Positions 42,245 through 50,300 of a stretch of 64,000 nt of DNA are shown here, in pieces. The stretch comes from Rufibacter sp. XAAS-G3-1. GTDB lineage: Bacteria; Bacteroidota; Bacteroidia; Cytophagales; Hymenobacteraceae. The translations under genes were made by a program, and so were the position numbers. The DNA is taken from NCBI RefSeq assembly GCF_013623775.1, contig NZ_JABFAM010000007.1:124001-188000 (forward strand), in the 5' to 3' direction. The notes under the pieces were generated by a model that ran no database searches, was not told the origin of the DNA, and saw only the letters and a program-made list of their open reading frames with translations. Within the stretch, counting starts at the first letter, position 1; every line of letters begins with the position of its first letter.

Positions 42245-42706
42245 TCACCCCGCGGTAGGGTTGGCTTCAAAGCCTTTGTCGGGCGGGAGGTTGGGTTGGA
42301 GGGCGGCGGCTACGGCCAGTTGGTCGCAGCGTTCGTTTTCGGCGTGGCCGGCGTGGCCGCGTACCCACACAAAGCGCACCTGGTGCTTGCGGTAAATCTT
42401 CAGGAAACGCTGCCAGAGGTCGGGGTTGGCCTTGCCGGTGAAGCCTTTCTTCTCCCAGCCAAACACCCATTTCTTCTCCACGGCGTCTACCACGTATTTT
42501 GAATCTGAGTAAATGGTGACCGGCATGCCGGGTTTGGTGATGGCTTCCAGGGCCACAATCACCGCCAGGAGCTCCATGCGGTTGTTGGTGGTCTTCCGGA
42601 AACCTTCGCTGAGTTCTTTCACGTGGGGGCCGTACCGGAGAATAACGCCATACCCCCCGGGGCCGGGATTGCCCCGCGAGGCACCATCGGTAAATACTTC
42701 TATCAA
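42245..42706 (-). CDS. rnhA: Ribonuclease HI
   Basis: RNase HI cuts RNA in RNA-DNA hybrids. The protein has the four-acid catalytic set: Asp in FTDGASRGNPGPGG, Glu in NRMELLAVIVALE, Asp in IYSDSKYVVDAV and the C-terminal HAGHAENERCDQLA with His and Asp. The best start is a TTG at 42706, giving IEVFTDG directly as in relatives. The alternative ATG at 42751 would add 15 unrelated residues (RTDGYFCRRLSAYI). Confidence 0.92.
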   Translation of the reverse strand: MIEVFTDGASRGNPGPGGYGVILRYGPHVKELSEGFRKTTNNRMELLAVIVALEAITKPGMPVTIYSDSKYVVDAVEKKWVFGWEKKGFTGKANPDLWQRFLKIYRKHQVRFVWVRGHAGHAENERCDQLAVAAALQPNLPPDKGFEANPTAG

Positions 42707-42808
42707 AATGTATGCGCTTAGTCTTCTGCAAAAATACCCATCTGTACGCAAGCGGCGGCGTTCTGGGGCCAGAATATTTTAAGGTGCTCTCTTGCCGTAA
42801 AAAATAGC

Positions 42809-42852
42809 CGGGGCCTGTTTTCCTCTTGTTTTTTGAAGAATAGGCCTGAAAC
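42809..42852. repeat. R4 palindrome upstream of rnhA
   Basis: CCGGGGCCTGTTTTCCTC then GAAGAATAGGCCTGAAACG is a diverged copy. A fragment of R1 end (GAAATGTAAACAAGCTCTAA, 42903-42922) follows within 60 bases. Confidence 0.5.
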
Positions 42853-43080
42853 GTACAGTAACCCAACGTTTTTCCATGGGGGCAAGGAAATTCCTGAATT
42901 GGAAATGTAAACAAGCTCTAAGTAGAGTGAACTATTGAAGCGTACAGAGAATGCAAAGATGAAACCATGATAAAAATGGGGCTCTGTAAGATGAACCTTG
43001 GTGCGAAGTGCCTCATTTGCCAGCCGGGCTGTGGTTCTATACGCTGGTTCGCTTTGCCTGCCAGCAGAGTCTATTCAAAG

Positions 43081-43117
43081 GTTTTAGGGCTGTTTTACGA
43101 AAAACAACTCCTAAACG
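43081..43117. repeat. R4 palindrome upstream of the S8-like protease
   Basis: GTTTTAGGGCTGTTTTAC and AAAAACAACTCCTAAAC are the arms. The 42.75-43.3 kb spacer otherwise contains no supported gene. Confidence 0.6.
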
Positions 43118-43316
43118 GCCCACTTTCACAAAGCCCGGCATCTGCTTTTGAGGTTGCTTATTATCTGCTTCAAAATGCAACTATTAAATGAACCCGATTT
43201 CTTCCAATGGGAAACAAAGAATAATTACTTTCTATCAAGTAGGGTTTGCATCAAATCTATTTAGTAGATTAGAATCGGATTAATAAAATATATACTTAAA
43301 CGAATACATAAGCTTC

Positions 43317-46139
43317 ATGAAGAAAAATTTACGAAGTGTCAGCAGGCTCTTTGTCTGCGCCGGATTTTTACTGTTTAATGCGCACCTGGCGCAAAGCCAG
43401 GGCCTATCCAAAGGAAACTACAAGGCAGATCAGGCGTTACGTTCCTTAACCAGCACCACGGCTTCAGCCCGAATGGCCAGAAAAGACGTTTCTGCGCTAC
43501 AGGTAGCCAAGCCCGCGCAGGCCATGGATGGATACGTAGCCATTGATGCCTATTCTAAGGAAACAGACGGCAAAGCCTTGCTGGAGCAACTCCAGAAACT
43601 GGGCTTGAAGAACGGATCTTCCTACAAAAAGGTGGTGTCTGGTTTTTTTCCGGTAGACAAGATTGAGAAACTGGAGGGAATCAGCAGCCTCAACCATGCC
43701 TCACCGGCGTACACTCCCCAAAAAGGATTGGTGACCTCAGAGGGCGACGGTGCCCTTAAGGCAGATGTGGCGCGTCAGCAATTTGGCGTGACCGGCCTGG
43801 GTTCCAAAATTGGGGTGATTTCAGATTCTTACGGAGTAATTCCCGGCGGTGTGGCCGCAGGGGTGGCCTCCGGCGATCTTCCCGCCGATGTTCAGGTATT
43901 GTCAGATTCCCCTACCGGTACAGATGAAGGCCGCGCCATGGCCGAAATTGTGCATGACGTAGCACCAGGGGCCAAAATCGCCTTCCATACCGCTAACCCC
44001 GGTCAAGCGGCCTTCGCCAATGGCATTTTAGGTTTGGCCGATGCCGGTTGCAACATTGTGGTAGATGACATCATTTACCTGGCCGAGCCCATGTTCCAGG
44101 ACGGCATCATTGCGCAGGCGGTAGATGAAGTGGTGAAAAGAAACGTTTCCTATTTCAGTGCGGCCGGTAACAACGCCAGAAAATCATACCAGGCGCCCTT
44201 CAGAAATTCCGGAGTAACGATTCCGGGCTGGGGCGAGGCCCACAATTTTGGGAATGGAGACCTGAGACAATCCATCACCATTCCGGCCCGAAGCGGTATC
44301 CAGCTCATGTTCCAGTGGTCAGATGACTTCTATTCTGTGAGTGGCGGCGCCGGTGCCAAAACCGATTTAGACCTGCTGGTGTATTTCAACAACGTCTTGT
44401 TTACGGCCTCTGCCCAAAGTAACGAGGGACGTGACCCCTATGAGTACATCGCGTTGAATAACAACGGAAACGCGCCGCTTACTATTGAGATTGCGGTAGT
44501 AAAGTACAGCGGCCCAGACCCACAGCTCATAAAATGGATTGACTTTGGGAACGGCGTTCCAACGGAGCACGTCACCAACAGCTCTACCGTGTATGGCCAC
44601 GCCAATGCGCAGGGAGCCATTGCCGTGGGTGCTGTTGCCTGGTTCAACACTCCCCAGTACAATGCCAACCTGACAAGACCGGTGATTAACAATTTTTCTT
44701 CCCTGGGCGGAACACCGGTATTGCTTTCTACCACCGGGCAAGAATCTCCTTATACCACCCAGCGGATACGCATGAAGCCAGAGGTGGTGGGCCCAGACGG
44801 AGGAAATAACACCTTCTTTGGTTCTGACACTCCCGTAGATGCAGATAGCTTGCCTAACTTCTTCGGTACCTCTGCGGCGGCCCCGCACGTGGCGGCAGTA
44901 GCGGCGTTGATGCAGGAAAAACAAAAAGGCCAGATGTCACCGGGTGCTATCTTAGACAAATTAAAGTCTACCGCTATTGACATGGATAATCCCTACCTCT
45001 CGGGTTTTTCCACTGGTTTTGACTTCATGACAGGCTATGGTTTTGTCCAGGCAGACGCAGCAGTTGCAACGGCGGGCACTAAGGCAAACCAAACCATTAC
45101 CTTCCTTGAGATTCCAGACCGTAAAATCACAGATCCGCGTAAAATCAAGTTAGAGGCGTACAGCACCTCTAATCTTCCGGTTGAATTTACCGTACTGCAA
45201 GGCCCTGCTTATGTAGAAGGTGACAGCCTGGTGATCACGGGCCGGGGCGTAGTCAGAATCAAAGCCGCGCAGTGGGGTAACCCCGAGTTCAGGCCAGCCA
45301 TGGAAGTGATTCAGGAATTTGTGGTGGAAGGAGTAGCCCAAACCATTTCTTTTGGCCCGCTTCCAGATGTGACCTACGGTGTGGGCCCAATTCCGCTTGT
45401 GGCAACCTCTACCTCTGGCTTGCCGGTGGTCTTTAGAGTAGTCACAGGGGTGGCCCGCATTGTAAATAACCTGCTGATAGTGGAAGGAACTGGTAAAATC
45501 ACCGTAATGGCTACGCAGCCCGGTAATTCCATCTATGAAGCCGCGCCGTCTGTCACGCAGACGTTTACCGTAAGCAAAGCAACCCAAACCATCAGCTTTG
45601 CTCCCATCCCAGACAAGACGTTAGGCGATGCTCCGTTCATGCTGGAAGCAAGCGCGACCTCTGGTTTGCCGGTTACCTTCACCGTGCTACAGGGGCCAGC
45701 CAAGGTTTCTGGAAACATGGTTACGCTGCACGGTACCGGTAAAGTAAGAATCAAAGCGACTCAATACGGGAACGGTGTGTTTGCACCTGCCTCTGAGGTA
45801 ATCCGGGAGTTCATGGTGTACCAGGCTGTTGCCACCCTCCAAACATCTTCTGTAGAAAGTGTGTCGGCTATGGGCCAGGGAGTACAGTTGGGCGCGTATC
45901 CTAACCCGTTCATGGATAGAACCGCCATTGCGTTCTCTGCTCCAGAAAACGGAGAGGTATTGGTAGATATCTTGTCCCCCACCGGTGCTCTGGTGAAGAG
46001 TTTGCACAAAGGCCAGGTAACGGCCGGAAGCACGTACCAGTATGAGTTTGACGGTTCAGGCAAAGCCAATGGCGTGTACATCTGCCGTATCATCTACAAC
46101 GGGAAAGTAGAGTTCAAGCGTCTGGTGTTAGCAAGATAG
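43317..46139 (+). CDS. T9SS-secreted S8/S53-like serine peptidase
   Basis: The 940-residue secreted protein has a signal peptide (to ~residue 28), a prodomain (~30-145) and a subtilase-like domain. Asp170 lies in GVISDSYG, DEGRAMAEIVHD at 203-214 occupies the place of the usual catalytic His, SAAGNN at 281-286 holds the oxyanion Asn, and the nucleophile Ser519 is in FGTSAAAPHVAAV. The Glu in place of His is typical of the S53-like branch. A beta-rich insert splits the domain at ~300-425. Three Ig-like repeats, each with a QTI(S/T)F.xIPD start, follow, then a type A T9SS sorting domain (AYPNPFMDRTAIAFSAPENGEV...FKRLVLAR). Confidence 0.88.
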   Translation: MKKNLRSVSRLFVCAGFLLFNAHLAQSQGLSKGNYKADQALRSLTSTTASARMARKDVSALQVAKPAQAMDGYVAIDAYSKETDGKALLEQLQKLGLKNGSSYKKVVSGFFPVDKIEKLEGISSLNHASPAYTPQKGLVTSEGDGALKADVARQQFGVTGLGSKIGVISDSYGVIPGGVAAGVASGDLPADVQVLSDSPTGTDEGRAMAEIVHDVAPGAKIAFHTANPGQAAFANGILGLADAGCNIVVDDIIYLAEPMFQDGIIAQAVDEVVKRNVSYFSAAGNNARKSYQAPFRNSGVTIPGWGEAHNFGNGDLRQSITIPARSGIQLMFQWSDDFYSVSGGAGAKTDLDLLVYFNNVLFTASAQSNEGRDPYEYIALNNNGNAPLTIEIAVVKYSGPDPQLIKWIDFGNGVPTEHVTNSSTVYGHANAQGAIAVGAVAWFNTPQYNANLTRPVINNFSSLGGTPVLLSTTGQESPYTTQRIRMKPEVVGPDGGNNTFFGSDTPVDADSLPNFFGTSAAAPHVAAVAALMQEKQKGQMSPGAILDKLKSTAIDMDNPYLSGFSTGFDFMTGYGFVQADAAVATAGTKANQTITFLEIPDRKITDPRKIKLEAYSTSNLPVEFTVLQGPAYVEGDSLVITGRGVVRIKAAQWGNPEFRPAMEVIQEFVVEGVAQTISFGPLPDVTYGVGPIPLVATSTSGLPVVFRVVTGVARIVNNLLIVEGTGKITVMATQPGNSIYEAAPSVTQTFTVSKATQTISFAPIPDKTLGDAPFMLEASATSGLPVTFTVLQGPAKVSGNMVTLHGTGKVRIKATQYGNGVFAPASEVIREFMVYQAVATLQTSSVESVSAMGQGVQLGAYPNPFMDRTAIAFSAPENGEVLVDILSPTGALVKSLHKGQVTAGSTYQYEFDGSGKANGVYICRIIYNGKVEFKRLVLAR

Positions 46140-46158
46140 AATACCACCCTTTTACCCC

Positions 46159-46203
46159 AAACGGGCAGGAAACGCAGCGTCAAGCTGGGCTTCCTGCCCG
46201 TTT
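46159..46203 (+). terminator. Terminator of the protease gene
   Basis: AAACGGGCAGGAA and TTCCTGCCCGTTT are 13-base perfect arms with TTTTTATTT following, 19 bases after the stop. Confidence 0.88.
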
Positions 46204-46219
46204 TTATTTCAGGCTATTT

Positions 46220-46257
46220 CGGTTTACAGCTATTTTCCGGAAATCAGGCCTAAAACG
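46220..46257. repeat. R4 palindrome at 46.2 kb
   Basis: CGGTTTACAGCTATTTTC and GAAATCAGGCCTAAAACG are the arms around CG. It follows the protease terminator. Confidence 0.6.
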
Positions 46258-46365
46258 GGGCAGCACCTAGGAAAGCCGCCTCTGGGGGGTTCGGCTCCCC
46301 GGTGTCTCCAACATAGGGGCTACACGAACCGACGCTGCGCAAAACTGCCAGTGGTTCCCGGCGAG

Positions 46366-46415
46366 CCTGGAGACTCGCTTCATCCTACGTCACGAGACTA
46401 AAGTCTCGCGCCAGT
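46366..46415. repeat. GAGCCTGGAGACTC/CGAGACT hairpin repeat, copy 3
   Basis: GCGAGCCTGGAGACTCGC and ACGAGACTAAAGTCTCGCGC flank TTCATCCTACGTC. It has the same order as copy 2, with changes confined mainly to the loops. Confidence 0.65.
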
Positions 46416-46502
46416 ACTTGCTAAAACCTATTTCCGCGATGCCGTCTGCTCCAAAGACCCCGTAGTGGTGCGCGCAGCTCCTGCGAGTGTCTCTGCCAAT
46501 GC

Positions 46503-46540
46503 CGTTTATGGCCCGTTTTCCACAAAACAGCCCCAAAACG
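46503..46540. repeat. R4 palindrome at 46.5 kb
   Basis: CGTTTATGGCCCGTTTTC and AAAACAGCCCCAAAACG are the arms. A separate CTCCCCTCTCTGCGGGAGAG hairpin follows at 46553-46574. Confidence 0.65.
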
Positions 46541-46643
46541 CATCCGTCAAACTCCCCTCTCTGCGGGAGAGGGGCTGGGGGTGAGGTCTCTCGCAAAATG
46601 GAAACGATGAATTCCCCTCTTAGGAGAGCAATGGGTGGGTTTC

Positions 46644-46680
46644 CGTTTCCGGCCTAATTTTCCTAATTCAGCCTTAAAAC
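46644..46680. repeat. R4 palindrome after marC
   Basis: CGTTTCCGGCCTAATTTTC and TAATTCAGCCTTAAAAC are the arms. It ends six bases from the marC stop on the - strand. Confidence 0.62.
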
Positions 46681-46685
46681 AGTCT

Positions 46686-47258
46686 CTAAATACTCACGTG
46701 CGTTTTGAACAGCTTGATGGCGATGGCCAGCAGAATCACGCCAAAGACTTTGCGTAGTACCTCGGTGCCGTTCTGGCCCAGTTTCCGCTCCAGCCAGTTG
46801 GAGCTTTTCAGGACAATGTAGACGAACACCAGATTAAGCAAAATGCCCACCAGCACGTTGGGCAAGGCGTAGGCCGCCCGCAGGGAAAGCAGCGTGGTCA
46901 TGGTACCGGCGCCCACAATCAAAGGAAAGGCCAACGGGACAATAGAGCCGGTCTTCACCTCGGGGTTGGAATGGAACAAGTGAACGCCCAGCACCATCTC
47001 CATGCCCATCAGAAAGATAATAATGGCCCCCGCCAGGGCGAAAGAGGCAAAATCAATCCCGAAGAGACGCAGAATACCATCACCTAAGAACAGGAACACA
47101 ATCATGAGGGCACCGGCCACCAACGTTGCTTTCTCAGACTGGATCACGCCTTCGCGCTGGCGCAACTGGATGATGATGGGAATGGAGCCCAAGATATCAA
47201 TGATGGCGAAAAGGATAAGGCTTACGGAAACAATCTCTTTAAAACTGAATTGGGGCAT
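46686..47258 (-). CDS. MarC family membrane protein
   Basis: The 190-residue protein has six predicted membrane helices and the MarC/UPF0056 pattern. The sequence begins FSFKEIVSVSLILFAIIDILGSIPIIIQL, continues with FGIDFASFALAGAIIIFLMGMEMV and SIVPLAFPLIVGAGTMTTLLSLRAAY, and ends with RKVFGVILLAIAIKLFKTH. The function is not established; the old antibiotic-resistance link to marC is no longer accepted. It is 38 bases downstream of the aminotransferase gene and probably cotranscribed. Confidence 0.9.
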   Translation of the reverse strand: MPQFSFKEIVSVSLILFAIIDILGSIPIIIQLRQREGVIQSEKATLVAGALMIVFLFLGDGILRLFGIDFASFALAGAIIIFLMGMEMVLGVHLFHSNPEVKTGSIVPLAFPLIVGAGTMTTLLSLRAAYALPNVLVGILLNLVFVYIVLKSSNWLERKLGQNGTEVLRKVFGVILLAIAIKLFKTHVSI

Positions 47259-47296
47259 GGTGTGGTGGCGCAGGGTTGGCGTTTGTTTCCGCGAAA

Positions 47297-48358
47297 TTAG
47301 TGATAATGACTGGAAATGAAATTGCGTAGTACCTCATATTCCGCATCAGCGATGGCGGGGAAGTTGGCAATCCGGAAGGTGTTCTTCGCCCAGGGCCCGT
47401 AGCCGTTGCCTAGCGCAATGCCTTCGGCGGTGGCAATCCGTTTGGCTTCCTGTACCCAGCGGTCGGTGCCTTTCACGGCAATCACGGTGAGCGAGCGCAC
47501 CTCGGGGTTTTCCACCAATAGTTGCATCTCCGTTAATTCATCAAAGAACGTGTAAAGATCCTGCGCCCGTTGCACCAGTTGCTGGTCAATGGTTTTGATA
47601 AGCGGGCGTTTCTCCAGCACTTTCTTGAGCAGGAACAGGTTGAGCACGTTGGGCGTGTAGGCGGTCTGGTAATTGAGCATTTTCTCGTGCAGAAACACCA
47701 GGCTGTTGTAATACCTGCGGTCATTGAGGCCCTTGGCCCGCTGAATAGTGCGCGGGGAGCACACCAACACGGCCATGCCCGCCGGCAACCCGAAGCATTT
47801 CTGCACAGACGCAAACCAGATATCGGCCCGTATGTACTTGAGGTTGGCCCCGGCCATGCTGGACGTGGCATCAATGGCCAGCAAGGGGTCTTTGAACTGG
47901 TTCTGCAGTTTCAGGAGCGTGTTCATGCTCACGTGCGTGCCGTTAGACGTCTCGGTCTGGGTCACGCAGATCAGATCGGTATCATCCTCCACCGGAATGT
48001 TGGGCACGTCCAGCACTTCTTCCACCCCAAAGGTTTGCCCGTAACAATCTGGCCGCAGCCGCTTGGCATACTGGTACCATTTCTCGCCGAAGGCCCCGTT
48101 GTAGAGGTGCAGGCTTTTGTGCGGCGTCAGGCTCTGGGCCAGAATCTCCCAGCACTCCGTGGCCGAAGACGTGAAGAAGAGATAGTAGTCCTGCGGAATG
48201 TTCAGTTTGTTCCGTAGCAGGCCCACCAAGTCCCGCATCATCTGCACAAAGCGCTCGCCGCGGTGCGGAATACTGAGCATTCCTTCGTCATAGGCCATGG
48301 TCAGGTATTCGCGTACTTCTGGGTAGACTTTGGACGGGCCCGGATAGAAATTAAGCAT
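47297..48358 (-). CDS. Class V aminotransferase (SerC/alanine-glyoxylate type)
   Basis: The ~353-residue PLP enzyme starts MLNFYPGPSKVYPEVREYLTMAYDEGMLSIPHRGERF, the SerC-like fold opening. FFTSSATECWEILAQSL (cofactor phosphate loop), LLAIDATSSMAGANL (Asp on the PLP nitrogen) and WFASVQKCFGLPAGMAVLV (Schiff-base Lys in SVQK) follow. Phosphoserine aminotransferase is the most likely activity, but other class V transamination is possible. The ATG at 48358 fits the family; 48403 would add 15 residues of Thr/Ser-rich sequence. It is upstream of marC. Confidence 0.85.
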   Translation of the reverse strand: MLNFYPGPSKVYPEVREYLTMAYDEGMLSIPHRGERFVQMMRDLVGLLRNKLNIPQDYYLFFTSSATECWEILAQSLTPHKSLHLYNGAFGEKWYQYAKRLRPDCYGQTFGVEEVLDVPNIPVEDDTDLICVTQTETSNGTHVSMNTLLKLQNQFKDPLLAIDATSSMAGANLKYIRADIWFASVQKCFGLPAGMAVLVCSPRTIQRAKGLNDRRYYNSLVFLHEKMLNYQTAYTPNVLNLFLLKKVLEKRPLIKTIDQQLVQRAQDLYTFFDELTEMQLLVENPEVRSLTVIAVKGTDRWVQEAKRIATAEGIALGNGYGPWAKNTFRIANFPAIADAEYEVLRNFISSHYH

Positions 48359-48440
48359 GGAGACAGCAGGGGTTGTGGTGGAACGTAGCGTTTGATCAGC
48401 CAAAAAGAGCTGGGAATGAGTGCGGGCGAGCGCCTGTTTT

Positions 48441-48604
48441 AGGGCTTGTTTAAATTTGAGGTTTGCAAGCGAAAATGGCCAGAGAAAGGTTCTGCGGAAG
48501 CGTTTTTTGAGCAGCGTAGCAGTGCTACGGGGCGATAAAAAGGTGAACGCAGGTTCTTTTTATGGTCATTTGCAGCGCAAAAATGAAATTTAAACATGCT
48601 CTTA
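48441..48604. repeat. R1 element, copy 3
   Basis: It is a full copy with ends AGGGCTTGTTTAAATTTGAG and GAAATTTAAACATGCTCTTA, close to copy 2. It sits upstream of the aminotransferase and directly abuts an R4 palindrome. Confidence 0.82.
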
Positions 48605-48634
48605 GGGCTGTTTTACTTAAAACAGGCCCAAAAC
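48601..48634. repeat. R4 palindrome after aroQ
   Basis: CTTAGGGCTGTTTTAC and TTAAAACAGGCCCAAAAC are the arms. Its left end is shared with the R1 terminus, so the R1 copy may have inserted into or next to it. Confidence 0.62.
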
Positions 48635-48688
48635 AAAGCCTGGCAGGTACCCCGCTGAATTGACCTACACGCAAAAAACGTACGCTGG

Positions 48689-49147
48689 TTACGCTTTGGT
48701 GTAGGTAAATCCTACCTTATTGGGCTTCTGCCGCTCAAAGTACTGCAAGCCAAGCCGATAGCTTTCCAAGCCAAACCCACTGATGCTGCCTACGCACCGG
48801 CCGCCAATGTAGGTCACGTGCCGGGTGGCCTCCCGCGCGAACACGTTGGAAAAATGGATCTCAATCACGGGCGTTTCAATGGCGGCAATGGCATCTGCCA
48901 GCGCCAGGCTGGAATGGGTGTACGCCCCGGCGTTGAAGAGAATGCCCTGGTAATGGAACCCCACCTCGTGCAGTTTGTCTATGAGCGCGCCTTCTATGTT
49001 AGACTGAAAATATTCAATATCTATGTCCGGGAAAGAAGGAATGAGGTCTTTCTCCAGGTAATCTTCAAAGGAGCGGGAGCCATAGATAGATTTTTCGCGG
49101 CGGCCTAACAAGTTAAGGTTGGGGCCGTTGAGAATGAGGATTTTCAT
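48689..49147 (-). CDS. aroQ: Type II 3-dehydroquinate dehydratase
   Basis: AroQ dehydrates 3-dehydroquinate in the shikimate pathway as a dodecamer. The 152-residue protein starts MKILILNGPNLNLLGRREKSIYGS (catalytic Arg/Tyr region). It has YFQSNIEGALIDKLHEV, the LFNAGAYTHSSLALADAI block and VIEIHFSNVFAREATRHV, followed by GFGLESYRLGLQYF. The ATG at 49147 is the family start; the frame upstream to 49249 is non-homologous. It is divergent from xerD. Confidence 0.95.
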   Translation of the reverse strand: MKILILNGPNLNLLGRREKSIYGSRSFEDYLEKDLIPSFPDIDIEYFQSNIEGALIDKLHEVGFHYQGILFNAGAYTHSSLALADAIAAIETPVIEIHFSNVFAREATRHVTYIGGRCVGSISGFGLESYRLGLQYFERQKPNKVGFTYTKA

Positions 49148-49194
49148 AGCGGTACGGTTGGCCGGGCGGTTAGAAAGGTGCCCAGGAACAGCGC

Positions 49195-49202
49195 CAAAGG
49201 TA
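49195..49202 (-). promoter_or_regulatory. -7 box of aroQ
   Basis: On the - strand this reads TACCTTTG, giving a leader of about 40 bases. The -33 box is not evident. Confidence 0.45.
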
Positions 49203-49242
49203 CGGAATAACTGCCTTCGGGCAGCTATGTCCTTTCTTTCCA

Positions 49243-49275
49243 TTTGCAAAACAGGGGGAGAATTACCTATATTTC
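49243..49275 (+). promoter_or_regulatory. xerD promoter (TTTG-N21-TATATTTC)
   Basis: TTTG at 49243-49246 and TATATTTCG from 49268 are 21 bases apart, and the start codon follows 20 bases later. The last base of the -7 box departs from consensus. Confidence 0.5.
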
Positions 49276-49294
49276 GTTTTTACCTCCCCCTCGC

Positions 49295-50194
49295 ATGAAT
49301 TGGTCTGTCATTCTAACTCAGTTCCAGGGTTACCTCCAACTGGAGAAATCCCTGTCTGGCCACTCGGTAGAAGCCTACCTGCGCGACATCCGCAAACTGG
49401 TGCAGTATTTTGAGATCACGCAGCAGAAAGTAAGTCCCATGGAAGTGGAGGCCACCCACCTGCAGGGCTTTCTGGAATGGATCAATACCTTGGGCATGAC
49501 CACGCATTCACAGGCCCGTACGCTCTCCGGCATTAGGGCGTTCTACAAATTCCTGATCATGGAAGACCTGTTGGACGCCGACCCTACCGAGACCATTGAA
49601 GCCCCTAAACTGCAGCGCAAGCTCCCCGATGTGCTGAGTTATGAGGAGATTGTGACCCTGTTTGAGGCCATTGACGTGAGCACCCCAGAGGGCACGCGCA
49701 ACAAAGCCATGCTGGAAACCCTCTACAGTTCTGGGCTGCGCGTCACCGAGCTGATTGAACTGAAAATAAGCAACCTGTACGAAGACCTGGGTTTCCTGCG
49801 TATTACGGGCAAAGGCAACAAAGAACGGCTGGTGCCCATTGGCCGCGACGCCCTCAAATACACCAGGCTGTACCTGGATGGCGTACGCCGCCACCAAACC
49901 ATTAAGAAAGGGAACGAAGACTTTGTGTTTCTGAACCGCCGGGGCACCAGTTTAAGCCGCGTCATGGTGTTCACCATCATCAAAGACCTGGCCGCCAAAA
50001 CCGGACTGGAGAAAAGTATCAGCCCCCATACCTTCCGCCATTCCTTCGCCACCCACCTCATTGAAGGCGGGGCCGATCTGCGCGCCGTGCAGGAAATGTT
50101 GGGCCACGAGTCCATCACCACCACTGAAATCTACACCCACCTGGACAGAGATTACCTGAAACAAGTCATGCAGGAGTTCCATCCCAGAAGCTAG
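49295..50194 (+). CDS. xerD: Tyrosine recombinase XerD
   Basis: XerD resolves chromosome dimers at dif with XerC. The 299-residue protein has the N-terminal SAM-like core-binding domain (FQGYLQLEKSLSGHSVEAYLRDIRKLVQYFE). The catalytic set is Arg149 in SGLRVTEL, His245/Arg248 in HTFRHSF, His271 in LGHES and Tyr280 in EIYTHLD. The C-terminal HLDRDYLKQVMQEFHPR is the Xer partner helix. No integrase-type features or attachment site are nearby, so it is the housekeeping enzyme. The ATG at 49295 follows a plausible promoter. Confidence 0.93.
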   Translation: MNWSVILTQFQGYLQLEKSLSGHSVEAYLRDIRKLVQYFEITQQKVSPMEVEATHLQGFLEWINTLGMTTHSQARTLSGIRAFYKFLIMEDLLDADPTETIEAPKLQRKLPDVLSYEEIVTLFEAIDVSTPEGTRNKAMLETLYSSGLRVTELIELKISNLYEDLGFLRITGKGNKERLVPIGRDALKYTRLYLDGVRRHQTIKKGNEDFVFLNRRGTSLSRVMVFTIIKDLAAKTGLEKSISPHTFRHSFATHLIEGGADLRAVQEMLGHESITTTEIYTHLDRDYLKQVMQEFHPRS

Positions 50195-50196
50195 CA

Positions 50197-50272
50197 GGGC
50201 AATCTCGGGTGGTTGCCCTTCGTACGTTTTGTTATCGTGCATGTGTAAGGGCAACCACCCGGGATTGCCCCT
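50197..50272. terminator. Hairpin between convergent xerD and meaB
   Basis: AGGGCAATCTCGGGTGGTTG at 50197 and CAACCACCCGGGATTGCCCC at 50251 form ~24-base arms with one or two mismatches and a ~24-base loop. It begins three bases after the xerD stop. A related GGGCAATCCCTTGTGGTTGC stretch occurs at 51505. Confidence 0.72.
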
Positions 50273-50300
50273 ACATGATCTGATAAAACAAACTGAAAAC

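Noticed and set aside
42967-43191. A 74-codon + strand frame (MIKMGLCKMNLG...)
   Set aside because: It spans an R4 palindrome and has no recognisable sequence, signal peptide or ribosome-binding site.
46553-46590. CTCCCCTCTCTGCGGGAGAG hairpin with GGGGCTGGGGGTGAGG
   Set aside because: This sequence type occurs in many unrelated bacterial genomes as a generic repeat, so I did not treat it as a lineage-specific element.
49295-50194. Integrase of a mobile island
   Set aside because: The sequence is a standard XerD with housekeeping neighbours. No attachment-site repeats, phage or transfer genes are nearby.
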